This document shows positions 1 to 12,015 of a stretch of 64,000 nucleotides of DNA, one piece after another. Below the pieces are notes generated by a model. That model was not told where the DNA came from. It saw only the letters and a program-made list of their open reading frames with translations, and ran no database searches. The stretch is from NCBI GenBank assembly GCA_963978895.1, contig OZ022238.1:21578732-21642731 (forward strand), given 5' to 3'. How positions within the stretch are numbered: the stretch's first letter is position 1; each line of letters starts with the position of its first letter. This DNA is from Erpobdella octoculata (Eukaryota > Annelida > Clitellata > Hirudinida > Erpobdellidae). The translations under genes and the position numbers were made by a program.

Positions 1-1790
1 GTGATGGAACAGAAAAGGCAATTGTACACGCTAGTAGAGCTCTCACTCCAGCAGAAAAGAAATATGGGCAAATAGAAAAAGAAGGTCTAGCACTAGTTTT
101 TGCGGTTATATTTATGGACGCCACTTTACTCTATTAACAGACCATCAACCTCTACTTGCCATTTTTGGCAATAAAAAAGGCATACCATCATATACAGCAA
201 ACAGACTCCAACGCTGGGCTCTAACACTGCTTGCTTATGAGTTCAAAGTTGAATACTGCAGAACTACCTCCTTTGGACAAGCCGACACACTTTCGTGCCT
301 TATAGGCCCACATAAAACATCAGAAGAAGACACATTGATAGCAACTATCAATCAAGATATAAACTCCTTGTACATCAATGCCGTCAAACAACTTCCAATC
401 TCAAATAAAGAAATCTGTGACGCAAAAAAAACAGATAATGAGTTAAATCCCCTTCTCCAATATGTCAAAACAGGAAAGTGGAACGAAAACAAAGCACTGA
501 AAACCAGCAAACTCGAACTATTAAAAAAAGAAATAACGATACATGAAGACTGTTTATTCTTTGGTTCTCGAATAATCAACCCTCTGGTTTTGCAAAAACG
601 AGTACTTCAAATGCTTCACAAAGGCCACCCGGGTATTATTCGAATGAAGATAATTGCCCGAGAACACGTTTATTGGAGCGGCATTGATAAAGACATAGAA
701 AACTGGACACGCAGCTGTTCTTCATGCCAACAAGCAGCTAAATCACCCATAAAACATACTTTATGTTCATGGCCAAAAGAAACCAAACCCTGGAGTCGAA
801 TTCACATCGATTATGCTGGACCGCTCCATGGAAAAATGTATCTCGTAGTAGTAGATGCATTCTCAAAATAGCCAGAAATAATAGAGATGGCAAAACCACA
901 ACATCCAACACGATAAATGCACTCCAGCAGATCTTTGCACAATTTGGATTGCCTGAAACAATGGTCAGTGACAACGGCACACAATTCACATCAACTGTTT
1001 TTCAGGAATACTGTGCAGAAAACGCGATCAAACATGTAAGATCACCACCATTTCACCCAAAATCCAATGGCCAGGCCGAACGATTTGTAGACACTTTCAA
1101 AAGAGCTTTGACTAAATTAAGAAATGACGGAACTTACGAAGAATCTCTTCAAACATTTTTATTCAGCTACATAACCACTCCTTGCGTTTCATCACTATCC
1201 AGCCGAAAATTTCTTAGGCAGACAATTACGTTCGGTTTTAAGCGAATTACATCCGAAAAACATCAAACATTCAACACCTCGATCAAATGACATGAGAAAC
1301 AGTTCAACCGTCATCATGGGGCACGACCTCGACAGTTCCAAAACGGGACCTATCACCTGGATACCAGGACAGATTGTTCGTAAAAGGGGAAGAGTTTTGT
1401 ACGATACATTCATAAAAAGAATGGTCTGGAAGCGCCACATCAACCAGTTACGCCCACGTCAAGAATCGAAGTTTACGACAACACTACTCGAAACATTTGA
1501 CTTACCTTATCAGAATACAAGACAAAGAGAAAATGCCAAAACAACTGCCGAACCTGGTCAAATGCTGGAAAAGAACATTAACACAAAAAGAGACATTCTG
1601 AAAGGTCAGGATTCGGACCGTTTAAAAAAATCTGTTCATTTTCAACTAGACACCGAACACCAGACAGAACAGCCTACAGAAGACTTTGCAGCAACGCCAT
1701 TCCCTTCTACTGAAAACTCAGAATCAGTAATACCACGTTCACCGTCATCATTACAATTTAGGCGTTCTGATAGACAACGACTTGTAATAA
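1..1790 (+). pseudogene. Ty3/gypsy retrotransposon pol remnant (RNase H, integrase)
   Basis: The window opens inside a gypsy-type polyprotein. RNase H residues come first ([20 protein letters not shown], then TDHQPLLAIFGNKKG after a frame change near 105-115). An integrase follows at about 570-1290: a zinc-binding region (LHKGHPG to CSSC), then catalytic-core segments HIDYAGP, VSDNGTQF and NGQAERF, giving the D, D and E positions. After that comes a basic C-terminal tail. The reading frame is broken by a stop after VVVDAFSK (869-871) and by a frame change near 1170-1290, so it cannot make a full protein. No 3' LTR is visible; the sequence runs into a (TA)n array at 1807. The 5' part (gag, protease, reverse transcriptase) lies outside the window. 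Family is clear; the clade within Ty3/gypsy is not. Confidence 0.9.
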
Positions 1791-1804
1791 ATCACCACAG
1801 CAAG

Positions 1805-1806
<2 letters not shown>

Positions 1807-1887
<81 letters not shown>
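1807..1887. repeat. (TA)n microsatellite
   Basis: An uninterrupted TA dinucleotide array of about 80 bp separates the gypsy remnant from the 3' end of the minus-strand L2-like element. Confidence 0.98.
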
Positions 1888-1891
<4 letters not shown>

Positions 1892-3420
1892 TTATACAGG
1901 TTTTTTATATAGCGCTTTTTTACAAAATAAAAGTCACAAAAGCGCACTGCACAATTAAGTGGAAAAAAACAAATATGTCTTGAGCCGTTCACGAAAGACA
2001 CTAAAAGACATCGTTGGATCCTTCAGAGCGGGGGGAAGGCTATTCCAGGCCACAGGACCAGCCACAGAAAAACCACGCCTGCCAATCGTCAAAGTCTCCG
2101 TCTGAGGGACAAGTAGATCGCCGGCCGCCGCCGATCGAAGATGAGACAGACCAAAGAACTGAGAGACCGGAACACATAGCTCCTGAAGATAAACAGGAGC
2201 CATTTCATGGAGGCACTTATAAACCATAGAGCATAGTTTAAAACGGATTCTCTCCGGAAAGGGAAGCCAATGAAGCCGCGTCCGCATCAGACCCGAAACG
2301 CTGGCCCAGCCAGGCAATCGCAGCACGAGACGAGCAGCAGCCCGAAGAACAGATTGAAGCCTGTTGATCTGGAACAGCGGTAGACCGGCCAGGACCCCGT
2401 TGCAATAGTCGACCCGGCTGTGCACCAGTGCTCTTACAATGGAGTGAGCAGAGTCTGTAGTGAGGCTTCTTCAGATGACACGTAGCTGACGAAGATGGTA
2501 GAAACAGGTACGGCTAAGATGGGAAATGTGTGTCTCCATGGACAGATCACGGTCAACCAGCACCCCAAGATCCCGAACAGACGCAGAAGGCCTGACCGAA
2601 ACCCCAGCAATATCCACATCCCCCATCAAACAATGCCTCAGCGGTCGAGATGAACCCAGCCATATCAGCTCAGTCTTTGATGGATTGAGTTTCAAGCGAT
2701 TACTGGCCATCCATGAGCTGATTTCGCCAATACAGGCAGACATTCTTGGCACAAGATCAGAGCATAACATCTGAGGAGAGTCACTGTAAATTTGAAGATC
2801 GTCAGCATAAGAGTGAGCCAAAAACCCATGTCTGGCGGCGACACCGATGACATCAGCAGTGTAAAGAAGAAACAGCACCGGACCAAGGACGGACCCCTGC
2901 GGTACCCCGTAGAGGAGAGAAGCCGACTCAGATGTGACATTGTTGCAGCGGATGCAGTGGGACCGGCCCGTGAGGTAGGAGCAGAACCATTTCAGGACCG
3001 CACCTCCAAGACCAAACGAGTTATGAAGCCTATCACACAAGATCTGATGATCGACGGTGTCAAACGCAGCACTAAGGTCCAGAAGGCCCAGAAGTGTGAT
3101 CCGTCCCAGATCGGCTGCTAAGTAGACATCCGAGAGCACCTTCAAGACAGCAGTCTCAGTAGAATGATGCTTTCTATAGGCTGACTGTCATCGTGGCAGG
3201 AGGTTATTTTCATTGAGATATATGTTTATCTGGTCGCCGACACATCGCTCCAACAGCTTAGACAAATACGACAGATTGGAGATTGGACGATAGTTGGCAG
3301 GGTTGTGCGGATCCAAGTTTGGTTTCTTGAGGACTGGCGTGATGATGGCATTTTTCTGAGTCGAGGGAAAAAAACCTTGTCTTAGTGAAGAGTTGGCCAA
3401 AAATGCCACAAATGGTGCCA
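1892..3420 (-). pseudogene. L2-like non-LTR retrotransposon, 5'-truncated
   Basis: Reading on the minus strand from 3420 down, the sequence encodes a non-LTR reverse transcriptase. It begins with FPSTQKNAIITPVLKKP and NYRPISNLSYLSKLLE, then LSAAFDTVDH, GVPQGSVLGPVLFLLYTADV, the catalytic HSYADDLQIY, and the thumb and C-terminal region ending in LKTYLF. The order and C-terminus are typical of the CR1/L2 group. It is GC-richer than its surroundings. A stop near 3187 and a frame change near 2430-2470 break the frame. The 3' terminus, with a TATA-like ttttttatatagcgc motif, lies at about 1892 next to an ATT/TA-rich tail. A near-identical but shorter copy lies at 55166-55687, so this family was recently active. 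The endonuclease region is missing. Confidence 0.88.
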
Positions 3421-3933
3421 GTTCATTTGAATAATAATATCGATGAACTATTTCCCTAAAAGTGATCTCACGGTTACTACAGATATTAATGAGATCATGC
3501 TCAACTTTTCTAGTTATTTTCAGCTTATATTATTATTCTAAAACCAGTTACATTCTGGGCAAATAAACATCATAACACCTAATTTGTTTTCATTTGATTT
3601 TTTGTTAATGTTTGCACTTTGCAGTTGTTCTTTTTGGTTTTTTTCCATCACATGCCGAAAAAAGATGATACCGAAATTAGCAGTGCTGCTGGATCCTCCA
3701 ACTAGCTTGCAAAAAAAATCCTTGCGCAATAGATCGTTAGAAAGGTATTTGAAAAAAAAAATACAATGGTGTAAAAATAAATTTATTATTCTAAAAAATA
3801 AAAAAAGTTTTAGGCAAAAAACCGTCAGCGTCCCTATGTAAATGTATGGAGAGGATTTTTCACTCACGTTTGAAGATTATAATTTTCGACTGCGTTGGGT
3901 TTGTAACTTAATGCATTAAAAAGACATATTAGC
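3421..3933. other. No gene recognised
   Basis: AT-rich sequence between the L2-like element and a hAT-like remnant. Short open frames on both strands have no recognisable motif and are taken as chance. Confidence 0.5.
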
Positions 3934-4436
3934 CAGCGACAGATCCCAGAATACTAAAAAATTGTTTTTATATGCTAAAAAATGTTTTTTTAAGCCCCAC
4001 CAGATTCACCGTCGAATCCAGTAGAGGTGCGGGTTATGAACCCCCTCACTAGATTACTGTGATTGACTATAAAACGAGAGTGCACACCGGCAGGGGAATC
4101 CCATTACTACATATTCAGCTAAACGGAGCTTCAGTGCTATGAAGAGATTTGAAAAGCTCATTGCGCAACAGAACCACAGATGAGCGTTTAACTGGCCTGG
4201 CATTATTATATATCCATAACAAATTGCCTTTAGAAACAGATGATGTTATTGATAGATATGCACCCAGCAAGAATAGGTGTCTTGATTTTGCAATAAAGAT
4301 TTTTTTATTCTATAAATTTGACTTCTGTTTTGAATGTTGTCTTTTTGTGCATGCTGTTTGTTTTGTAACTTGTAAAAATCTCTTTATCAATTTTTGGTTA
4401 GATCATCCCCCACCGGAAAATTCTAGATCCATCGCT
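3934..4436 (+). pseudogene. hAT-family remnant with transposase dimerisation segment
   Basis: The left edge starts CAGCGACAGATCCCAG. The right edge near 4424-4436 reads, in reverse complement, TAGCGATGGATCTAGA, a matching imperfect terminal inverted repeat of hAT type. Between them, 4149-4290 encodes LRNRTTDERLTGLALLYI followed by DDVIDRYAPSKNRCLDF. This resembles the C-terminal dimerisation segment of zinc-finger-MYM-type hAT transposases. No 8-bp target duplication matches at these edges, so the exact ends are uncertain. A related copy of the left part occurs at 6751-6905. Only the last roughly 50 residues of the transposase remain. Confidence 0.6.
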
Positions 4437-4578
4437 AAACATAGAAACAATTTTTTTTAAATAGACCAAGAATTAAAAATGTTATAAAGCGAAATGTAGA
4501 TCAGGGTGTGCTTTCCGTATATAAATGTATGGAGAAACCCTTAAGTTCTATTATACAAACCTTCCTCTATTAACTGTA

Positions 4579-5093
4579 CAGTGAGCCAAAAAATAAGACG
4601 GTTTCATACAATCAAATATAATAATCTCAATTTTAGACAAAATATTTCCAAATAAACTAAATATTACCTCGATGATCTTACACATTGAACATAACATTTG
4701 ATTTTAAAAGTTGTTTTGAACATTGTGAATGAAAAACAAGTGAAGCAAAAACAAAGTTTTTAAAAACACACTTTTATACTTTTACTACATAAACAACAAA
4801 AATTATAGCATAGACAATAAATAGTTCGACGAAAATATTACAAATAATTATTTAATTCAAATTTGTCCAATCGATTCGAAAATTTTATAAAATTAATCAG
4901 TTCGGAGGTATGTTTAAATTTAGAAGTCTCTAGCTCGTCGGGAAGTTAGTTTAAAATCGATTGCAAAATTTGACGACAGACAGATAGACAGACAGACAGA
5001 GAAGTCAAGTTAAGTAAAAGTGTGTAAAAAACTAAGAATGGAATAATTAAAGAACATATTATAGAACTGTCTCACTTTTTTTGACCCACCCTG
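4579..5093. mobile_element. Mariner/Tc1-type non-autonomous element (MITE)
   Basis: The left end CAGTGAGCCAAAAAATAAGA follows a TA. The right end reads CAGGGTGGGTCAAAAAAAGT in reverse complement. These are imperfect inverted repeats of about 27 bp, as in Tc1/mariner elements. The interior has no transposase. It carries the dispersed motif at 4930-5010 (GGAAGTTAG, GATTGCAAAATTTGA, then CAGA repeats) also seen at 7140, 23870, 24360, 45130 and 47730. The right flank reads TC rather than TA, so the TSD is not clean. Part of the interior recurs at 6906-7240. Confidence 0.6.
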
Positions 5094-6480
5094 TCCCAGC
5101 AAACACATCCGCACGGTGTGCTCCACTTTTTAGGTATGGTATCTTGTACTTGTATACATATTGTAGTATACTATACTTAACTTTCAAGTTTTAGTAAATT
5201 TTAGTTTACATTAAGTTAGGTAGGTTTTAGTAAAATGTAGTGTCAGGCTTGCTAAGTGGTAAAATGTATACTAACTGAATATGATCAGCAATATTTTACT
5301 GAATTAAATGACAGCAAAAATTACAAAGAAAACAAACAAATTATAAGTATTCTTTTGCACAACTTTGGTGCACCTTTAAGCTCCCACAATGACACAAGGT
5401 TATCAAAATGTATTCATTTTTTAAGTTATTTCTTTTAACTTCACCGGCTTCTCTGTTTGCGCACATACGTGCTGTTTAAAAATAATGATATAATGATTTT
5501 ATAATGATTTATCAATCATTTGTAGTACCATGGACGTCTGTATAATAGCTATTATACAGACGTCCATGGTAGTACCCAGTTTATTTGCAACACATCCTTT
5601 TACACTCGATGAACTGTTTATTTACTGCATATTAAATACAAAATCATACAATGATTTATTGTGGTTGGTTAATATATGACACTTCGAGCTTATAGTACAA
5701 CTGTCATTTGATTCAACTACATAAAAACAAATTGAACGTTATGAAAAGTCAATACTTAAAAACAAAGTCAAACATGAACAACAAAGTTGTATTCAGTTAG
5801 TTGTTTCAACGTCAATGTTGTGGTTGGTAAAAATCTTGGAATTTACTTTGACTTTTTCTGATGGCATCTGGCAAGAAATAAATCTGGAGATTTTGAGTTG
5901 AGTAGTTAGTTATTGAAATACATGGTCATTAGGAGTTTTCATCTTCATCTTTGGCTCTTTAAAAAATTAGTAAATGAACATGTCAAAACTTAACTCTGAA
6001 TAATTTATGGCATTATTATAATGTAAACCATTTATTTACAAACTACTAAATTTTTATGAGTTAGGAATAAGATTAATCAACTTCAAAGAGAGTTACAAGT
6101 TATGCAAAAAACTTACTTCATAAGTAAGTTGCAATAAAGCCAATTAACTTCTTCTGCTGATCCCTGCTCATCAGCTTTAAAAGACAAAATGTATGCATAA
6201 TACAACTTCCTGGACCACATGCAGGCATAATCTCCATAAACAACGGCAATTGCAAATGTAATTATAATTGCATTGTTACGTTATATATCTTGTAAAATAT
6301 CCAGCTAGACACTTTGACTAAATGAGATTTTTAATTTTATTTGTGGACAATAAACCGTAAAAAAACTATCAGCACTTGTAAAATTAAAGGTCAAGACCAT
6401 CACTCTCAGGAAATCGCCTCCACTGATATAACTTACGACCACAGCGATATGGTTCGTTGGGAATAGATATCGGTACCGTC
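5094..6480. other. AT-rich stretch with no gene recognised, apart from one palindrome
   Basis: No coding motif is visible. The only clear structure is the perfect palindrome at 5526-5571, listed separately. Confidence 0.55.
5526..5571. repeat. 46-bp perfect palindrome
   Basis: Pairing outward from the AG/CT centre at 5548/5549, each base to 5526 and 5571 is complementary, with no spacer. The arm reads TACCATGGACGTCTGTATAA then TAG. It could be two abutting inverted-repeat ends of a deleted element, or a cruciform-prone site. Confidence 0.95.
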
Positions 6481-6750
6481 ATTGGGTACGGTGGATTTGC
6501 TTGTTTACCACGGGGAATGTCAGTGACACCGAGTCGGTGTTAAAGCCAACGAGTCGGGGTTAACGCAACTACAGTCGGCGTGATTGCAAACGCAGTGGGT
6601 GTGAGCGCGAGCGAAATAGGTGTTACACTCTGTATTTAAGTTACGAACTGATATGACTTAAAGGTGTCTTTTAATCGTTCAAGCGATTGTAAAAAGTCGT
6701 TTGGTCGCGCTTAGAACAGTAACGGCCGTACATGACAAGTCATACATAGC
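6481..6750. repeat. Four degenerate ~20-bp GC-rich repeats within unassigned sequence
   Basis: At 6531-6611 four successive units align: GAGTCGGTGTTAAAGCCAAC, GAGTCGGGGTTAACGCAACT, then ACAGTCGGCGTGATTGCAAA and GCAGTGGGTGTGAGCGCGAG. The GC-rich block stands out from its AT-rich flanks. No gene is recognised in it. Confidence 0.6.
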
Positions 6751-7250
6751 AGCGACGGATCTAGGGGAGATGAGGGGTATGCATCCATCCCCCCATCAGA
6801 TTACTAAAAAATTTTTTTATATGATATAAAAATGTTTTTTTAAGCCACACCAGATTCAGAAACAAATCCAGTAGGGATGCGGGGTATGAACCTCCCCCCA
6901 CTAGATTACCAAACAAGTGAATCAAAAAACAAAGTTTTTTAAAAACACACTTTTATATAATCGATTGTGTAGACCACTTTATGTTACATAAACATTGAGC
7001 ATTAGCATAGACGATAAATAATTCGACGAAAATATCACAAAAAATTATTTGATTAAATTTTGTTCAATCGATCCAAAAATTTGATAGAATGCAATGGTAA
7101 TCAGTTCGGGGTATGCTTAAATTTTAAGTCTTTAGCTCATCAGGAAGTTAGTTTAAAATCTATTGCAAAATTTGAAGCCGGCCAGACCGACAGACAGAGA
7201 AGTCAAGTTAAGTAAAAGTGTGTAAAATCATTTTTAATGCTATAAAAAGA
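6751..7250. mobile_element. Composite copy of hAT-like and mariner-like repeats
   Basis: The left part (6751-6905, starting CAGCGACGGATCTAGGGG) matches the hAT-like remnant at 3934. The right part (6906-7240) matches the interior of the mariner-type MITE at 4735-5030. The same two repeat types being joined here suggests either an ancestral nested unit or a recombined duplicate. No coding capacity is seen. Confidence 0.55.
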
Positions 7251-7690
7251 TGTTTCTTTTTAAAAATCTCTCCCCCTTCGTCGCTCCACAAGATTGCTTA
7301 TCAACACCAGTAACGTGCAATTAATATCCTATTACTATTCCTATGGGATAAACGCACCCATAGGAAAGTACGTATTATGCATGGATATCTAGATGCACAA
7401 CCTCACCTAAGTACGAATTTAACGTATATACTTTACCAGGCGGGCACTTCTACAGACTGACCTGCATGCAGTGTACACTAGTGTGACTAGTGTGCAGTGA
7501 CAGTGCATGCATGCGGCTTTGTTTTATGAACTCTTAAACTATGCATGTGGTCAGTTTCCATTGTTGCTGTTTGTTATCATCGTTGTGCGTTTCTATCTTG
7601 TCTTCTAAGCCGTTTATTTTGTTTTAATAATTTAATCGTGTTTAAATTATTTCAGATTAGTTATTAAATTGCTAGTTTCAAAGTTTTAAA

Positions 7691-10349
7691 ATGGTTAACA
7701 AATTTTCAGCTTTCGGCTGCAAAAGTGGTTATGAAAGTAGTGAGTAGTCATACGGATATCTCTTTTCATACATTTCCAATTAACAATCAGGATATTTGTA
7801 ACAAATGGATTAAAGCGAATCCAAGGAAAGATTTTCAACCTACCAAACATTCCACAATATGCTCTTTACATTTCTTGTCATCAGATTTTGTTGATCAGTT
7901 TACAGGTTTATATAAATCCCGGCTAAATCAAAAATTGCAATCAGTTGACAAAAGACAGAGAAGAAAATTGAAAAAAGATGCAGTTCCATCCATCTTCCCC
8001 AATGCACCATCCTACTTATCAGCTCCCAAACAACAACCCCGACCAACCACAAAAGCCTCTTCAGCATCTCGGCAAAAATTAGAGTTTGAAAAGTTGGAAA
8101 AACAAGAAATTTCTTTTTTTAATAATGACTCTTTAGCTGATTATGGGTTGGAAGATATTTTGAAAAAACTAAATGACGAAAAAACAGTTCCACCTGGATA
8201 TAAGTATTGTAAAAATCACGCTGGTTTTTTACAACATTGATATTTTGCAGAACATTCCTGGTGTGTTATATTCTATAACAATTGAAGATGATAAAAATGT
8301 TGTGGTTCATCATAAAGAAAAACAGCTGCCGAAGTCTTTTCAGAAAAACTTAATTGAGAAAAAATTGTCAACCATGAACCAGCCGTTAAATTTGATGGCA
8401 TGACTAAAACATATAGTGATGAACAGTTGTTTCCCACCACCTTTGATGAGCACAAAAAAATCACAAAGTTTCATCTAAAATCATGTTTGGATTTTTTGAA
8501 GAGAATGCTACTGAACATAATCAGCTACAATTTTTGGTTGATCAGTTTAAACTAATTGGAGTAAGTAAGCATAGAAGAAATTATTCCCCTAAAAAATCAT
8601 TTGGTGCTACATCATATTTGCTACCAGTCGGGCAGCACACAGTAAACTTTTGCAAGATATTGTTTTGTGCTTACCATCAATTAATACTCTTCAGAAGTTG
8701 ACGAGAAGAGTGAGAGAAAATACTGGACTGAATAATCTTGGATATTTGACCCTTCGTTTGAATTCGCTTAATCAGCTGGAAAGGAAATGTTTACTAATAA
8801 TCGACGAAATTTATATTGCAAAAAGAATTGAGTATTTTGGGGGTCACATGCAGGGTTTAACAGCAAAAGGAGAAGTAGCATGTACATTAGTATGTTTTAT
8901 GATTAAATCATGATGTCATATATATAAGGATATGGTAGCTATATATCCTATAAACAAACTTACAGCAGCTCAGTTGCATGAATGCTACAGTGAAGTAATG
9001 GTTATGATGGAAAAGTTAAATGTCAACATCGTTGGTATATCTGTTGACAACGCAGCTGTGAACAGAAAATTCTATGTTCAACATTTATGTAATGGATCCA
9101 TACAAACAAGCATCAATAGTCAGTCTAATCTTCAACCTATTTTCCTTCTATTCGATTCCGTGCATAACATAGAAATCACAATGAACAAGGAATCACTGGA
9201 TGGTGGTTGAACAAGTCTTCCATATTTTCGTATGAGTCGTAAAATGGGGACTAGCTAAAAAACATATACAACAACTTTTGCAATAGAAATTTTTTTAATT
9301 TATTAAATTTCCAGAGTAATTTTCTTAACGTTACTGAAAGTACTGCTAATTTTTCCCACATAAAAAACTTTACAAATTAGAATCAGGAATGATCGTGAAA
9401 AAAGCTCAAATTGACTGCAAAATTATTCAATCCTTGCTTAATAGAAAAGGTTTCTGTAAAATTTGCTGTTTCAATATTTTGTGAAAGCACCAGAGATGCT
9501 CTTAATTATTATTCAAATCATGGAGGCAAACCAGAATGGATTGGAACGGCAAAATTTGTTGAAATTGTCACCAAACTTTGGGAAGTGATGAATGTGAAAA
9601 CCTGCACAAAGGGCCGAAATAAGCGTAATCTGTCTATGGATCTAGTCAGATCGTCTAATGACTGGAAACTGCAGTATTTTTTAAAGTTTAGAAACTTTCT
9701 CTGTTCGTGGGAAGCATTCAAAGAAGGAGGATTAAGCAGAGAAACGTTCTTTGCTATGAAACAGACGTGTTCTGCTCTTGCTGAATGCAGCAAGTATTTA
9801 TTGGATCACACAGAGTTTAAATTTATTCTGCTTGGGCAACTCCAGTCTGATCCTATCGAGAGTAGATTTGGCTGGTTAAGACAGATGGCTGGTGGAAATT
9901 ATTTTATATCGGTAAGGCAAGTGAAGGAAGGAGACGCTAAAATAAAAATGTTGTCTCTATTACAAAACTCCAAGCTGTCTATTAAAGAAGTAGATAATTT
10001 CATCGACGACTTTCAGTCATGTTCACAAGACGTCAATTTCAATGAGGATACAGTTACGATATGTAGTCTCTTAGATAAATTGAACTGGCCCTGTGAAAGT
10101 GAAGCTAGCCAGGCGCGGCGCTGGGCGGGGGGGTCCGGACCCCCAGCTCCGACAGGTGCCACCCGTGCGATTTTTGCAAATTCAAAGTTTTTTTTACTAC
10201 GGGGGTACTTGAATCTCATTGGGTTAATCACTGTATGTTTAACTGGTTTGAGACTGAGTTTGACTATCTTAAGTTTGCAGTCTTTCTTTTCTTTCATTAC
10301 TAAATTATTAAAGATACCAAAAAAAACTGCAGACTAAAAATATAGTCGA

Positions 10350-10439
<90 letters not shown>

Positions 10440-11149
10440 CCGCAAGCAAGTTTCATTGAACTTTGTAGCCCATTTTGCATTCAACAGTTTCTTGTATAAA
10501 CCTTGCAAAGCAACAATATCTTTCCTTTCTGAAACTACACCAAGCAACGTTTTAAAATCTATATTTTTTCCAGCTGACTGGCCAGTTTCGGTTAATTTAA
10601 CCATCTTTAGAGCTTCATTTTAAACTTTATAATAATAAAACGGTATATATTAAAATCGAAAATGACACTTTCTCAAACTTATAATAATAAAGTGAATTAA
10701 ACAGCAGTTAGTTTGTTTTTAATACATGCAGAGTTAAACGCAAAATCAATAAAAGTAGCCGAGTATTAATAAACACGCTTTCAGTGAGTAAACAAGTGTC
10801 GACGCGTTCAGCCAAAGTCTCACTAAAATACAAATTAAGTACACAACCAGCCACCCACACAGCTGATTTCACGCTCACTTTTTTCCGTAGTTTTTGTCTT
10901 TTCTACTTTCTTCTTTTTATTTTAATATTTGGATTGCAAAGTTAATGTTCAAACACCGCAGGTGTCTAGGCATCACCTGCACTATTAATCAAAACATTCT
11001 CAATTTCTCCGATTAGTGTAGTTCCACACTTTGTAGCCGCATCGCCATCAACCTCAACTTTACTACCTTCACAGTTACAGAAAACATCTTCATCGTCAAC
11101 ATTATTACTACTTTTTTGTTTTTCTTCCGAGTCATTTTTTTCTTCAACC

Positions 11150-11226
<77 letters not shown>

Positions 11227-11740
11227 TTCATTGTCATTGGACATTTTGGACCCCCCAGAACAAAATTCCCGGCGCCGCCCCTAAAGCTAGCACCATTTAT
11301 TACGTTGCGGGGGCCATTATACATAGCATTTTAAATTCAAACAAATGCATTAAATGTAAAAATGTTTTGCTTGATGACGATTCCTTCAGCATGAATATAA
11401 ATAACATCAACACTGTTCAATATGTAAATGATGTTAATAGAGGTGGATTATTTAAGCCTTCTGAATATGTTTTTTTAGTGTCACTCAATTGTTGGCAGAT
11501 ATTTGAACAGCTAAAAAATGTCAGATGGCAATGAATATATTTTTAAAGGCTTCCAATCAAAAGAAACTGTTTCTTCTAATTTTAGATAATTATATTGTTG
11601 ATGAATCGTTGTTAATTGAAGATAATTATTGTAATGCTGGACATAATTTGAAAGAACTTATAGCTCAAAGATTTTTTAATTGCATGTCTAAAAATTTTTT
11701 AAAATCTTTGAATGAAAATTTAACCGTTAATATAACTTAA
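7691..11740 (+). pseudogene. P-element/THAP9-like transposase pseudogene
   Basis: The conceptual protein starts at 7691 (MVNKFSAFGCKSGYESSE) with a THAP-like zinc finger. It shows FHTFPINN, the C-x2-H pair ICSLHF and the conserved AVPSIF element. The usual first zinc cysteine appears to be Phe (KFSAFGC), and a stop follows soon after. Later fragments carry P-superfamily landmarks: LLIIDEIYIAKRIEYFGG (8785-8840), VGISVDNAAVN, FDSVHNI (9150), and LGQLQSDPIESRFGWLRQ with GGNYF (9829-9905). After the hAT insertion the same frame resumes at 11292 with TIYYVAGAIIHSI and a C-terminal VNDVNRGGLFKPSEYVFL. At least five stops or frameshifts make it non-functional. The catalytic acidic residues cannot be assigned with certainty by eye. 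Confidence 0.85.
10110..11283. mobile_element. hAT element with perfect 8-bp TSD, inside the P-like transposase
   Basis: The 8-bp direct repeat AAGCTAGC occurs at 10102-10109 and again at 11284-11291. Between them the ends form an imperfect inverted repeat: CAGGCGCGGCGCTGGG on the left, and TAGGGGCGGCGCCGGG on the right in reverse complement. The left end continues with a GC-rich tract containing GGTCCGGACC. Two (TA)n arrays (10355-10437 and 11152-11225) lie inside. Minus-strand fragments (SAGKNIDFKTLLGVVSERKD near 10530 and an acidic segment near 11050-11150) may be transposase remnants. The P-like reading frame is continuous across the insertion when one TSD copy is removed. Confidence 0.9.
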
Positions 11741-12015
11741 AAACGTAAATTAAATAAATTATGTAATAAGACTAAATAATTATATTATATTATATTTATT
11801 TTATTATATGAACAAAATATCGTATGAGATAATGCTTTAAATAATTTCTTGGGAAATTTTTTTAAAATAAAATTATAAGAATTTTTGAGTTGTTTTAAAT
11901 TAATTCAATTGCGTGAGTATGTATAATCTAAAGCCAGCGTGTTACTGAAGCCGCCTGGTAACGTATAAGCGCTATATCTGGTTGTCCTTCCAGATGCTAT
12001 ATCTAGAATTCCATG

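Larger units (their letters stand above)
7380..12015 (+). mobile_element. P-like DNA transposon (THAP-type transposase), with nested hAT
   Basis: The ends are defined by subterminal inverted repeats. The left end (CATGGATATCTAGATG, then TTTACCAGGCGGGCACTTC near 7431) matches the reverse complement of the right end (CATGGAATTCTAGATATAGC, then GTTACCAGGCGGCTTC). The same terminal motif bounds the second P-like element at 53991-55865. The interior holds a decayed THAP-domain transposase. A hAT insertion at 10110-11283 is inside it; without that the element is about 3.45 kb. I find no matching 8-bp TSD at these outer edges, so one flank may have been altered. Confidence 0.8.

Noticed and set aside
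3584..3841. Open frames on both strands near 3.6 kb as a gene
   Set aside because: AT-rich low-complexity translation without motifs, and both strands are equally open.
6523..6542. CACCGAGTCGGTG palindrome resembling the terminal hairpin of a Cas9 guide scaffold
   Set aside because: No repeat-spacer array or Cas gene is present. It is a short chance match within four degenerate GC-rich repeats in a eukaryotic window.
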